DNA from: an uncultured Mycoplasma sp.
Lineage (GTDB): Bacteria; Bacillota_I; Bacilli_A; Mycoplasmatales; Mycoplasmoidaceae
Assembly: GCA_947177535.1 (NCBI GenBank)
Contig: CAMWUV010000026.1
Coordinates: 1 to 7,440 of the forward strand
Reading direction: 5' to 3'
Length of the DNA stretch: 7,440 nucleotides
Within the stretch, counting starts at the first letter, position 1, and the number at the start of each line of letters is the position of its first letter. The translations under genes were made by a program, and so were the position numbers. This document shows, piece after piece, positions 7,285 through 7,440 of this stretch. The notes beneath the pieces were generated by a model. That model was not told where the DNA came from and made no database searches. It saw only the letters and a list, made by a program, of their open reading frames with translations.

Positions 7285-7440
7285 CTAATTATTTTTTTCT
7301 TTAGTAAACAAATCATGTAATTTTTCTTTGTCAGAAATTAATTCTATCCCTTTTTTATTTTTAGGAGAAATTTTATCGTAATCTTTTGTTTCAAAAGAAG
7401 TCAAAGATTTAAAAATTTCATTGTCTTCATATTCAATTTC
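7285..7440 (-). CDS. Hypothetical protein, C-terminal 51 residues only
   Basis: An open frame enters from the right edge and ends at TAG (7287-7285). The visible part has 51 residues, is strongly charged and hydrophilic, and ends DLFTKEKNN. It contains no TGA and no membrane segment. I do not recognise the family; the motif content is too low for a call. It converges on the DUF2130 gene with only 5 bp between stop codons and no separate terminator hairpin. The codon choice (A/T at third positions) matches the other genes, which supports it being real. The start and most of the gene lie outside the window. Confidence 0.6.
   Translation of the reverse strand, partial: EIEYEDNEIFKSLTSFETKDYDKISPKNKKGIELISDKEKLHDLFTKEKNN

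Overview
The window looks like chromosomal DNA of a mollicute (Mycoplasma, Spiroplasma or a relative). It is very A+T-rich, and five of the six complete genes read through only if TGA is tryptophan (genetic code 4). I count 13 in-frame TGA codons against 2 TGG. Read with the standard code, the same genes would look like rows of fragments. I cannot assign a genus from the sequence alone.

Layout. Bases 1-118 are homopolymer runs with an atypical G+C-rich patch and a perfect A/T palindrome, most likely a contig-end artefact. On the minus strand, in transcription order from 5837 down to 268, lie fhs (formate-tetrahydrofolate ligase, 4254-5837), a MATE-family membrane transporter (2516-4219), and a three-gene dihydroxyacetone kinase operon dhaK-dhaL-dhaM (2304-268) that ends in a long hairpin terminator. 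On the plus strand, starting divergently from fhs, is a 441-residue coiled-coil protein with a C-terminal DUF2130-type domain (5954-7279). A partial minus-strand gene (7285-7440) runs convergently into it, with the stop codons 5 bp apart.

How the genes fit together. DhaK, DhaL and DhaM form a PTS-dependent dihydroxyacetone kinase. Phosphoenolpyruvate phosphate passes through EI and HPr (not in the window) to a histidine of DhaM, then to ADP held on DhaL, then to dihydroxyacetone bound covalently on a DhaK histidine. This feeds glycolysis as dihydroxyacetone phosphate. The dha genes probably have their own promoter in the 211-bp gap upstream of dhaK, where a 19-bp palindrome could be an operator. 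fhs makes 10-formyl-tetrahydrofolate for formyl-Met-tRNA and one-carbon reactions. The MATE gene follows fhs after 34 bp and may be cotranscribed. No functional link between fhs, the transporter and dha is evident beyond shared orientation.

I do not see a clearly new multi-gene system. The most interesting points are the divergent Fhs sequence, a D...ExK pattern in the DUF2130 protein, two operator-like inverted repeats, and PTS-dependent DHA phosphorylation with no DHA source encoded nearby.
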